Part shown: piece after piece, positions 7,070-13,163 of the stretch
Position numbering within the stretch: position 1 is the first letter of the stretch
Layout of the letters: each line of letters opens with the position of its first letter
DNA from: Pseudomonadota bacterium
Lineage (GTDB): Bacteria; Desulfobacterota; BSN033; G020346125
Assembly: GCA_030673585.1 (NCBI GenBank)
Contig: DAOVIU010000005.1
Coordinates: 1-13,192, forward strand
Direction: 5' to 3'
DNA length: 13,192 bases
Program-made: the position numbers and the translations under genes
Notes under the pieces: model-generated
The model's input: only the letters and a program-made list of their open reading frames with translations
Databases searched by the model: none
What the model was told of the DNA's origin: nothing

Positions 7070-7430
7070 GACGTTGCGGATTTTTCCCCTTCTGGAACAA
7101 CCTATGATTTATCATCGATCTTCTCAGAACTTCGATCCGCGGATGAGTTCATACGAATGATTTCCTTGCTGCGGATTTACCTAACTCCAGCCTTTCCTTC
7201 CTCCATAGTGATGGCAAAGACCTTTCTGACCTCGCGAATTTTCGAGCTCACGTCTTGTTCCACCAGTAATTCCCACGCCGTGGGGAATAGTCGGAAATTC
7301 AAGGTAATCTTGATCAGGTCGATTGATTCCTATTTCGGAAATGTTCAGCCCCGGCCGGCCATAAGCTATTGCATTTTCTATGCGAGAAAACCCGCGACGT
7401 TAGAAAAGTGGTCCCGCATAGATGTTTGTG
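7070..7430. other. intergenic stretch without an intact gene; possible degraded coding remnant on the minus strand
   Basis: Between the AOR stop and the promoter of the next operon I find no intact gene. On the minus strand, 7329 down to 7177 is an open stretch of 50 codons ending in TAA. It reads like real protein (for example WELLVEQDVSSKIREVRK and VFAITMEEGKAGVR) but has no ATG and is closed upstream by TAG at 7330-7332. A neighbouring minus-strand frame just upstream reads ENAIAYGRPGLNISEIGI, so a single indel near 7320-7335 would join the two. I do not recognise the family. Small inverted repeats occur (ATGAT-TT-ATCAT at 7104-7115; GCGGAT/ATCCGC at 7076-7081 and 7136-7141), but neither is followed by a T run, so I do not call a terminator. 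The plus-strand frame 7157-7471 is Ser/Ile-rich and unlike a protein. Confidence 0.3.
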
Positions 7431-7460
7431 TTGAAAAAGGTCTTTCTGGCGGTTTATATT
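7431..7460 (+). promoter_or_regulatory. sigma-70-type promoter for the thioredoxin-PDH operon
   Basis: TTGAAA at 7431-7436 and TATATT at 7455-7460 are separated by 18 bases. Each hexamer matches the sigma-70 consensus at five of six positions. It lies in the longest gap of the window and about 120 bases upstream of the first gene of the operon, which would give a leader of roughly 110 bases. No clear operator or riboswitch fold is visible in that leader. Confidence 0.5.
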
Positions 7461-7578
7461 TACCAAAGTAAATTATTCCGAGATGGCCTGAAGGTGTTCG
7501 AATCAGCTCCGGGCCTTTCGGGTGATAAACGTGTGCACCTTTGATATTGTAAAGACTTTGAGGTGAGGAGGTGAGGTG

Positions 7579-7851
7579 ATGGAGGAGAAGTCTCACTTGA
7601 TCGAATTCTACGGGACGGAGTGTTCCCACTGTCGCTCCATGGAACCGCTGATCGCTAGACTCCAGGATGAACAAGGGATTAGCATCCAGAGGCTTGAGGT
7701 TTGGCATAGCGAGGAGAACGCCAGGCTGATGAGGGAATATGACAAGGGATACTGTGGTGGCGTCCCCTTTTTCTACAACACGAAAACGGGAAAGTGGCTC
7801 TGCGGGTCCGCCAGCTATGAGAATCTGAGGGATTGGACCATGGGTGAATAA
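7579..7851 (+). CDS. small thioredoxin-like protein (CxxC)
   Basis: This is a 90-residue single-domain thioredoxin/glutaredoxin-fold protein. Redox motif: Cys15-Ser-His-Cys18 in FYGTECSHCRSMEPL, at the end of the first strand as expected. The cis-proline is Pro63 in GGVPFFYN. Two further cysteines, Cys59 (just before GGVP) and Cys75 (KWLCG), could form a second pair or bind metal. No signal peptide is seen, so it is cytoplasmic. The ATG at 7579 is chosen over the GTG just before it because AGGAGG (7566-7571) lies seven bases upstream. It is the first gene after the promoter and ends 29 bases before the E1 alpha start, so it is co-transcribed with the 2-oxoacid dehydrogenase genes. A role in keeping lipoyl groups or active-site thiols reduced is a guess. 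Confidence 0.8.
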   Translation: MEEKSHLIEFYGTECSHCRSMEPLIARLQDEQGISIQRLEVWHSEENARLMREYDKGYCGGVPFFYNTKTGKWLCGSASYENLRDWTMGE

Positions 7852-7880
7852 TCGGTCCCTTGTCCGAAGGAGAGGATACC

Positions 7881-8960
7881 ATGATCGAGAAATTCGATCC
7901 CCTTAAGGGGAAGATGCTGAGGATACTCCATCCGGACGGACGATGCGAGGAAAAGCTGAAGCCTGATTTGACCGACGATACGGTCAAAACCCTCTATCGC
8001 GAGATGGTTTTCATTCGGCAAACTGATAACAGGGCGTTGGCCCTTCAACGGCAGGGGAGATTCGGAACCTATGCTCCCTGCCAGGGGCAGGAGGCCGCTC
8101 AGGTGGGGAGCGCCTTTGCCCTTGAGGAGAATGATTGGATCTTCCCCTCCTTCCGGGAAACGGGGGCCTGCTACATGAGGGGAGTTCCACTGAAGGACAT
8201 CTTCATATACTGGATGGGAGACGAACGAGGACAACGGGTTGCGGAGAATGTACGCGTGTTTCCCGTGTCCATCCCCGTTGGAAGTCACCCGCTGCACGCG
8301 GTCGGTGTGGCATGGGCTGCTCAATTGCAAGGTGAAGGGATCTGCACGATGGCCTATTTCGGTGATGGGGGCACCTCCGAGGGGGATTTTCACGAGGCCA
8401 TGAACTTCGCCGGGGTCTTGCAGGCGCCTGCCATTTTTTTCTGCCAGAACAACCAGTACGCGATTTCAGTTCCCCGAAAGAAACAGACGGCTGCAAAGAC
8501 CCTAGCACAGAAGGCTGTCGCCTATGGGTTTCCCGGTATTCAGGTCGATGGGAATGACCTCTTCGCCGTCTATACGGCCACAAGGGAGGCCAGGGACAGG
8601 GCCGTTTCGGGCAAGGGACCTACCATGATCGAGGCGGTTACCTACCGCTTCGGTCCCCACACCACGGCTGACGATCCAACCAAGTATCGGAACGATGAGG
8701 AGGTGGAGGAGTGGAAGCCCCTGGATCCCCTGGTCCGATTGCAGAGGTATCTCCAGGGAAAAGGGCTATGGAATGAGGAGTGGGAGGCCCAGATCACGGA
8801 GGAGGCTAAAAAAACCATAGATCAAGTGGTCAAGGAGGCAGAGGCTATCGCCGCGCCTAAGCCCGAGGAATTCTTCCACTATGCCTTTGCGGAGATGACG
8901 CCCATCCTGAAGGAACAGATGGACGATTTTCTGGCCTTCGTACAGGAGAAGGGGGATTGA
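7881..8960 (+). CDS. pdhA: pyruvate dehydrogenase-type E1 component, alpha subunit
   Basis: This is the thiamine-diphosphate-binding alpha subunit of a heterotetrameric 2-oxoacid dehydrogenase E1, 359 residues. It decarboxylates the 2-oxoacid and passes the acyl group to the E2 lipoyl arm. The ThDP/Mg motif is clear: GDG at 161-163 within YFGDGGTSEGDFHEAMNFAG, ending in NN at 190-191 (CQNNQYAIS). The region GRFGTYAPCQGQEAAQVGSAFAL resembles the B. subtilis PdhA type more than branched-chain E1 alpha, and FGPHTTADDPTKYR is the usual substrate/phosphorylation-loop region. The frame is open from a TTG at 7860, but the ATG at 7881 follows AAGGAGAGG (7867-7875) at five bases and gives the expected N-terminus. 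The stop is one base before the E1 beta start. Pyruvate is the likeliest substrate; acetoin or branched-chain 2-oxoacids cannot be excluded. Confidence 0.92.
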   Translation: MIEKFDPLKGKMLRILHPDGRCEEKLKPDLTDDTVKTLYREMVFIRQTDNRALALQRQGRFGTYAPCQGQEAAQVGSAFALEENDWIFPSFRETGACYMRGVPLKDIFIYWMGDERGQRVAENVRVFPVSIPVGSHPLHAVGVAWAAQLQGEGICTMAYFGDGGTSEGDFHEAMNFAGVLQAPAIFFCQNNQYAISVPRKKQTAAKTLAQKAVAYGFPGIQVDGNDLFAVYTATREARDRAVSGKGPTMIEAVTYRFGPHTTADDPTKYRNDEEVEEWKPLDPLVRLQRYLQGKGLWNEEWEAQITEEAKKTIDQVVKEAEAIAAPKPEEFFHYAFAEMTPILKEQMDDFLAFVQEKGD

Positions 8961-8961
8961 G

Positions 8962-9939
8962 ATGGCGAAGAGGAATATGGTAGAGGCCATCAACAGGGGT
9001 TTAATGGAGGAGATGGAAAGGGATTCCTCCGTGATGGTCCTGGGTGAGGACGTGGGTAAAGAGGGAGGGGTCTTTCGCGTGACCGATGGGCTGCAGACAA
9101 AATTTGGGCCTAAACGGGCGGTGGATACGCCATTGGCTGAGTCGGGGATCGTCGGGGTGGCTCTCGGTCTGGCAGTCAAGGGGTTCAGGCCCGTGGCAGA
9201 GCTTCAATTCATGGGGTTTCTCCCCCCTGCAATGGATCAAATCATTTCCCACATCTCTAGGATCCGCAATCGCTCCAGGGGAAGGTACACCTCCCCCATG
9301 GTAATCCGAATGCCCTATGGCGGTGGAATCCATGCGCCTGAGCATCATTCGGAGAGCATTGAGGCCATGCTGGCCCATATACCCGGGATCAAGGTGGTGA
9401 TTCCCTCTACCCCTTACGACGCGAAGGGGTTGATTGTTTCCGCGATCAGAGATCCGGACCCCGTGATCTTTTGCGAGCCCAAGCGGATTTACCGGGCCGT
9501 CAAAGAGGAGGTTCCCGATGGGGAGTATACGGTCCCCATTGGAGAAGCCAAAGTGGTTCGAGATGGGGATGATGTGACGGTGATCAGTTGGGGGGCCATG
9601 GTCCGAGAGGCCCTCCGTGCGGCCGAGATGACCAAGGACGTGGGGGTCAACGCAGAAGTCATTGACCTAAGAACGGTTTCCCCTCTGGACGATGAAACGA
9701 TTTTGACATCGGTTAGGAAGACGGGAAGGGTAGTGATCGTCCACGAGGCAGTGAAGACGTGCGGCCTCGGGGCCGAGATTATCGCCAGGATAAACGAGAA
9801 GGCGTTGCTGTCTCTGGAAGCGCCCGTGGAAAGGGTGACGGGGTTCGACACGGTCTTTCCGCTGCATAAATTGGAAAACCACTACCTGCCTGGGCCCGAT
9901 CGAATCCTGAGGGGAATCCGGAAGGTAATGGCATTTTAA
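8962..9939 (+). CDS. pdhB: pyruvate dehydrogenase-type E1 component, beta subunit
   Basis: This is the 325-residue beta subunit of the E1 heterotetramer, of normal length. It has a transketolase pyrimidine-binding domain in the N-terminal half (VMVLGEDVGKEGGVFRVTDG, DTPLAESGIVGVALGLA, ELQFMGFLPPAMDQI) and a transketolase C-terminal domain (VISWGAMVREAL, AEVIDLRTVSPLDDETI, VVIVHEAVKTCGLGAEI). The segment MPYGGGIHAPEHHSESIEA is the usual substrate-pocket loop with paired histidines. Together with the alpha subunit it completes the ThDP active site. The ATG follows the alpha stop by one base, with a purine-rich GAGAAGGGGGA in the end of the upstream gene as ribosome site, so synthesis is probably coupled. 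Its TAA stop overlaps the Shine-Dalgarno of the E2 gene. Confidence 0.94.
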   Translation: MAKRNMVEAINRGLMEEMERDSSVMVLGEDVGKEGGVFRVTDGLQTKFGPKRAVDTPLAESGIVGVALGLAVKGFRPVAELQFMGFLPPAMDQIISHISRIRNRSRGRYTSPMVIRMPYGGGIHAPEHHSESIEAMLAHIPGIKVVIPSTPYDAKGLIVSAIRDPDPVIFCEPKRIYRAVKEEVPDGEYTVPIGEAKVVRDGDDVTVISWGAMVREALRAAEMTKDVGVNAEVIDLRTVSPLDDETILTSVRKTGRVVIVHEAVKTCGLGAEIIARINEKALLSLEAPVERVTGFDTVFPLHKLENHYLPGPDRILRGIRKVMAF

Positions 9940-9949
9940 GGAGATATCC

Positions 9950-11227
9950 ATGGCGTACGAATTCAAGCTACCCGATTTGGGCGAGGGTTTAACCGAGGGT
10001 GAGATCGTCGAGTGGTTGGTAAAGGAGGGAGAACCCATTGAAGAGGGCCAGGTTTTCGTCAAGGTGGAGACCGACAAAGCCGTCCTTGAGATACCATCAC
10101 CTCGGAAGGGAATGGTGCTTCGAATAGGAGCGGCCGAGGGAGATACCGTTCAGGTGGGAGAGGTCATCCTCGTGATCGGGGAGGAGGGGGAAAAACCAGA
10201 GCCCGTGACGAAACCCGTGGAAGCTGGAAAGCGACCATCGGTAGGAGTGGTTGGGGTGCTGGAGGAGGCCCCGGAAGAGGCCGAGGTGAGAGAGGAGGGG
10301 GTTCGCGCCGAGGTGGCGCCTGCGCGTCCAGGGAAGAGGGTTGAGGTTCTTGCGATGCCAGCGGTGAGAAAGCTGGCCAGGGAGCTGAATGTCGACCTCA
10401 CCGAGATCGAGGGATCGGGGCCTCAGGGCCGCATCATCAAGGAGGACGTGCAGAAGGCCTCGGGGGAAAAGGAGGAAAAGCCTCCTGAGAAAGCCGTTAA
10501 GGCGGCACGAAAATACGATATGTACGGTTATGTGGATAGGGTGCCGCTGCGCGGGATGCGAAAGACCATTGCTCGGGCAATGGTGAGATCCAAATATACC
10601 GCCCCGCATGTGACGGCCACGGATGAGGCGGATATCACGAGACTAGTGGATTTGAGGGAGAAGGAGAAGGAGAAGGCGGCAAATAAGGGCATACACCTCA
10701 CGTATCTTCCCTTCGTGATCAAGGCGGTAGTGGCGGGCCTTCAGGAACACCCCTACGTGAACGCAACCCTTGATGACGAAACCGAGGAGATTATCCTCAA
10801 AAAATATTTTAGCATCGGAGTGGCCGTGGACACGAAGGACGGCCTCATGGTGCCCGTGGTGAAAAACGCCCAGGATAAGAGTATCCTGCAGCTGGCCGAC
10901 GAATTAACAAAGCTTTCGGAGAAGGCTCGCTCGAGATCCATTGACCTGGCTGACTTGAAGGGGGGGACCTTCACCATTACCAACTACGGTGCGGTGGGCG
11001 GGATCTACGGGACTCCCATTATCAATTATCCCGAGGTGGCCATCCTCGGTCTGGGAAAGATTCAGGAGAAACCGGTCGTGGTGGGAGGGAAGATCGAGGT
11101 TCGAAAAATACTTCCCCTCTCCCTTTCGTTTGACCATCGGGTCGTGGATGGAGCGGAGGCGGCCAGGTTTTTGAATACCGTTATCGACCACCTGGAGGAC
11201 CCCGATCTCATTCTCCTGGAGGCTTAA
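9950..11227 (+). CDS. pdhC: dihydrolipoamide acyltransferase (E2) of the 2-oxoacid dehydrogenase complex
   Basis: This is a 425-residue E2 with one lipoyl domain. Residues 1-77 form the lipoyl domain, with the modified Lys43 in VETDKAVLEIPSP. A flexible linker rich in Glu, Pro, Ala and Val runs from about 78 to 133. The peripheral subunit-binding domain covers about 135-170 (MPAVRKLARELNVDLTEIEG, GPQGRIIKEDV). The catalytic core runs from about 196 to the end and carries the active-site motif DHRVVDGAEAARF, with His396 and Asp400, plus TFTITNYGAVGGIYGTPIIN. It forms the complex core and transfers acyl groups to CoA. AAGGAG at 9938-9943 sets the start. No E3 gene follows; the complex must use a lipoamide dehydrogenase encoded elsewhere. 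It converges on the rubredoxin gene with only 25 bases between them, and I see no clear terminator. Confidence 0.94.
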   Translation: MAYEFKLPDLGEGLTEGEIVEWLVKEGEPIEEGQVFVKVETDKAVLEIPSPRKGMVLRIGAAEGDTVQVGEVILVIGEEGEKPEPVTKPVEAGKRPSVGVVGVLEEAPEEAEVREEGVRAEVAPARPGKRVEVLAMPAVRKLARELNVDLTEIEGSGPQGRIIKEDVQKASGEKEEKPPEKAVKAARKYDMYGYVDRVPLRGMRKTIARAMVRSKYTAPHVTATDEADITRLVDLREKEKEKAANKGIHLTYLPFVIKAVVAGLQEHPYVNATLDDETEEIILKKYFSIGVAVDTKDGLMVPVVKNAQDKSILQLADELTKLSEKARSRSIDLADLKGGTFTITNYGAVGGIYGTPIINYPEVAILGLGKIQEKPVVVGGKIEVRKILPLSLSFDHRVVDGAEAARFLNTVIDHLEDPDLILLEA

Positions 11228-11252
11228 GTTGGCTTGCCTCCCAGCATTACTC

Positions 11253-11414
11253 TTACTCTACCTTCTCAAACTGATCCTTTGAGGCCCCGCATACCGGGCA
11301 GACCCAGTCCTCAGGAATGTCTTCAAAGGAGGTTCCGGGGTTTACCCCATTATCGGGGTCTCCTTGCTCCGGGTCGTACAAGTAGCCACAAACTGAACAT
11401 TGCCATTGTGTCAT
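11253..11414 (-). CDS. rubredoxin
   Basis: This is a 53-residue rubredoxin, a small cytoplasmic one-electron carrier with a single Fe(Cys)4 centre. Both knuckles are intact: [18 protein letters not shown] near the N-terminus (Cys6, Cys9) and [18 protein letters not shown] at the C-terminus (Cys39, Cys42), separated by the usual [12 protein letters not shown] aromatic segment. A strong ribosome site (AAAGGAGGAG, about four bases before the ATG) precedes it on the minus strand. It is the last gene of the minus-strand cluster, after a rubrerythrin-family gene and a MetE-like gene. In anaerobes, rubredoxin commonly feeds electrons to rubrerythrin, superoxide reductase or oxygen-reducing flavoproteins; feeding the rubrerythrin-like protein of this cluster is a natural inference. 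Confidence 0.96.
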   Translation of the reverse strand: MTQWQCSVCGYLYDPEQGDPDNGVNPGTSFEDIPEDWVCPVCGASKDQFEKVE

Positions 11415-11434
11415 TTTTCTCCTCCTTTCCGATG

Positions 11435-11509
11435 TTATTTGCCTTTCCTCAGCAGATATTCACAATCGAGCTTTCCGGTTTCCATCTCTACATAGCGCTC
11501 GATAATCCA
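11435..11509 (-). pseudogene. out-of-frame C-terminal tail of the MetE-like gene, after an A7 run
   Basis: Directly past the A7 run (minus strand; T at 11510-11516 on the plus strand) a second frame stays open for 24 codons and reads [18 protein letters not shown] then LLRKGK before TAA at 11435-11437. Adding one A to the run would fuse it to the MetE-like protein as ...SLRLREKKWIIERYVEME..., giving about 362 residues in place of 344. It would also bring the stop to 20 bases from the rubredoxin start, a typical operon spacing. The frame actually used by the sequence reads NGLSSAM and stops. I cannot tell a true mutation from a sequencing indel or slippage on the A run. Confidence 0.45.
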
Positions 11510-12522
11510 TTTTTTTCACGAAGCCTCAAGGACAGCTCTTGAATCGTTTTGAAGGCCTTTTCCACCGTCTTTTCACCATCGGGGTTCACCAGACAACACG
11601 TGGCAGGTGAGAGCATGCTCCTGGAGAGAAGGAATTCACGGTCGATGCCTTCCTTTGAGAGGGAGGCCCACAGCTGGACCAGGCGGTCTTCAAGGGAATC
11701 TAACTCCTCCTTTTCAAAGAGTTCGAAGTTTGTGGGCACAATACCCCATACAATGATCCCTCCCCGGTCCAAGAACGTGCGGATGGAACTAGCATAGGCG
11801 ACAAACACCTCCCCATTTGCATACACATCCAGAGACAGAACGTCCAGATCCAGGCTCAGTAAAAAGTCCCAATCCGGATTACCGCAGAGATGAACGCCGC
11901 GAGGCCGTTCGATCAGGGAGAAGAAAACCTCCATGTCGCCTTTTGCAGCCACATCCCCATACCCGGACAGAGCGCTGAACAGATACTGAAGCCCCGGTTC
12001 GTCGATGAACATGAAGGCGTTGATATTGAGCTTTTTCAGCCTATCCAGTTGTACGTTTGCCCTTTTGGCCATGAACTCGATCATGAAGGGACGTATGGTA
12101 TCGTTGAAAAGAATGGGACGGTCATCCTGATCCAAAACATTGAACCCGAAGCTGATGGGTCCTTCAATTTGCCCTCGTATGGCCGGGCGATCCGAGAGCT
12201 CCAGGCCGAGGAATCGATGGTAGACGACCGAGTAGGTGTTGCTGATGTCAAAATACTCCGGCTCATCGAAGTGGACCATGGTCTCCTCGAACTCATCGAT
12301 AAATTTTTCCATGGAAAAACGCAAGGTGCGCTTTTCCAAATCGAGTACAATGCCGGGAAAGCCCTCCGAGGCCTGGACGTACATGTCCTCGTAGTAGCTA
12401 AGGTGAGGCAACTGGGGCCAAAAAGGCACGTCCATGGAGAGGGCCAGCTCCAGGGCTCGATCCGCATCCTTATGCGGCATAACTGCCATGGCAGTCGTAA
12501 GCAAATTACCAGGAATACCCAT
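11488..12522 (-). CDS. MetE/UROD-superfamily protein (cobalamin-independent methionine synthase-like)
   Basis: This is a 344-residue single-barrel protein related to the C-terminal catalytic half of MetE and to the wider uroporphyrinogen decarboxylase-like superfamily. N-terminal AMAVMPHKDADRALEL and VPFWPQLPHLS are typical of the small MetE-like proteins of anaerobes. Candidate zinc ligands are His211 and Cys213 in HLCGNPDWD and Cys309 or Cys310 in LSPATCCLVNPDG. Where MetE has its glutamate ligand, this protein seems to have Asp232 (LSLDVYANG). FIDEPG at 172-177 and WGIVPTN at 259-265 are barrel-edge motifs. It lacks the N-terminal half of MetE, so methyl transfer from folate cannot be assumed; a corrinoid or other methyl carrier is possible. 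The ATG at 12522 has only a weak GAGG upstream. The C-terminus may be altered by a frameshift at an A7 run. It lies between rubrerythrin and rubredoxin genes. Confidence 0.78.
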   Translation of the reverse strand: MGIPGNLLTTAMAVMPHKDADRALELALSMDVPFWPQLPHLSYYEDMYVQASEGFPGIVLDLEKRTLRFSMEKFIDEFEETMVHFDEPEYFDISNTYSVVYHRFLGLELSDRPAIRGQIEGPISFGFNVLDQDDRPILFNDTIRPFMIEFMAKRANVQLDRLKKLNINAFMFIDEPGLQYLFSALSGYGDVAAKGDMEVFFSLIERPRGVHLCGNPDWDFLLSLDLDVLSLDVYANGEVFVAYASSIRTFLDRGGIIVWGIVPTNFELFEKEELDSLEDRLVQLWASLSKEGIDREFLLSRSMLSPATCCLVNPDGEKTVEKAFKTIQELSLRLREKNGLSSAM

Positions 12523-12566
12523 GATTCTGGAATTCCTCGAGGCCTGTTAGGGGGAGTCGTTTTGCC

Positions 12567-12597
12567 AAAAGGGCCTGCACCACTGGGTGAAGGCCCT
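12567..12597 (-). terminator. possible rho-independent terminator after the rubrerythrin gene
   Basis: AGGGCCTGCACC (12570-12581) and GGTGAAGGCCCT (12586-12597) form a 12-bp stem with one mismatch and a four-base loop ACTG. Read on the minus strand, the stem ends in four T residues, a short but usable T run. It lies about 60 bases after the rubrerythrin stop and 45 before the MetE-like start, so it may end or attenuate read-through between them. The stem falls inside a 35-codon minus-strand frame (12506-12613), which weakens the call slightly. Confidence 0.45.
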
Positions 12598-12637
12598 GCA
12601 TGTGATTTATCATGCTTCTAATTGAGAGGTGGAGTTA

Positions 12638-12655
12638 GTTCGTATACGTACGAAC
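12638..12655. repeat. 18-bp palindrome GTTCGTA-TACG-TACGAAC
   Basis: This is a perfect inverted repeat with 7-bp arms around TACG, starting four bases beyond the stop of the rubrerythrin gene. It has no T run, so it is not a normal terminator. The length and symmetry suit a dimeric regulator's operator, possibly for the MetE-like and rubredoxin genes that follow on the minus strand. No promoter hexamers close to it are convincing. Confidence 0.35.
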
Positions 12656-12659
12656 ACCT

Positions 12660-13067
12660 TCAACTTTGGTCCTGGCGCAGGGCTGCCAGCTCCCTGCCCA
12701 GAGAGGCGAGATGGCCCATTTCCTCCTTGATGATAGCGTCGATCCTGTCCTTCCCCAATCTCTCGGGAACCAGCTCCTTCATGCCCAGGTAGAAAACGAT
12801 GGAGTCCTTTTCCATCCCCATAGCCGTCTGAAGGATATTCTCCATGGTCTCTTTCCCGGTGAAGAGCTCGGCCGGATCCGCCTTCACATCAAAGACGTGG
12901 CCGTCCGCCATTGCCCTCAGATAGAGAGCTGCTTGATCATCCGGATCGAATACCGTTGTCGCCCGTTCCGCATCGGTCAAATTTGCCCTCATGGACGTGA
13001 AGATCTTTTCGTGTTCATCTTCCATGGCGGCGAGATGAACCAGCAATTGCCGGTTCCGTGACTCCAC
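12660..13067 (-). CDS. rubrerythrin/ferritin-like diiron protein, N-terminally truncated
   Basis: This is a four-helix-bundle diiron protein of the rubrerythrin/ferritin-like family. The longest readable frame starts at GTG 13067 and gives 135 residues. Metal-ligand signatures: an ExxH at Glu16-His19 (MEDEHEKIF), a Glu in GMEKDSIVFY, and a second ExxH in KEEMGHLASLG near the C-terminus. No rubredoxin-like CxxC domain is attached; a separate rubredoxin is encoded two genes downstream. Such proteins usually reduce hydrogen peroxide or store iron in anaerobes. The start is suspicious. The same frame continues upstream into an unmistakable helix A (ERNGARFYRRAAEATV), which holds another expected iron ligand, but it is cut by TAA at 13119-13121. 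The truncated product would therefore miss one ligand and is probably not functional as it stands. Confidence 0.75.
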   Translation of the reverse strand: MESRNRQLLVHLAAMEDEHEKIFTSMRANLTDAERATTVFDPDDQAALYLRAMADGHVFDVKADPAELFTGKETMENILQTAMGMEKDSIVFYLGMKELVPERLGKDRIDAIIKEEMGHLASLGRELAALRQDQS

Positions 13068-13163
13068 AGTTGCCTCTGCTGCTCGGCGGTAAAATCGCGC
13101 CCCATTCCTCTCGCTCTCTTAAATCATTTTGAGAATCTCGCCCGCGTTGAATGGCGTGCTAAT
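13068..13163 (-). pseudogene. detached N-terminal part of the rubrerythrin-like gene (ATT start, in-frame TAA)
   Basis: In the same frame as the downstream gene, the codons from 13163 read ATT AGC ACG CCA TTC AAC, that is x-STPFNAGEILKMI, then TAA (13119-13121), then ESERNGARFYRRAAEAT. This is the expected start of a rubrerythrin-family protein. GGAGG (13173-13177 on the minus strand) lies nine bases before the ATT, where ATG would be expected. One base change would restore each defect: ATT to ATG, and TAA to CAA (giving MIQESERNG). With both, the protein would have 167 residues. Two independent lesions suggest a decaying gene, unless the sequence is of poor quality here. Confidence 0.6.

Noticed and set aside
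7157..7471. Plus-strand 104-codon frame in the intergenic gap
   Set aside because: It is rich in Ser, Ile and Cys with no motif, no ribosome site, and it runs through the promoter; probably chance.
7378..7707. Minus-strand 109-codon frame across the promoter and the thioredoxin gene
   Set aside because: Half of it is antisense to a real gene, and the remainder overlaps the promoter; no family recognised.
7815..8393. Minus-strand 192-codon frame
   Set aside because: It is antisense to E1 alpha; no motif or ribosome site.
11890..12621. Plus-strand 243-codon frame
   Set aside because: It is entirely antisense to the MetE-like gene, which has clear family motifs; composition is that of a shadow frame.
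12666..13061. Plus-strand 131-codon frame
   Set aside because: It is antisense to the rubrerythrin-like gene, which carries two ExxH iron motifs.
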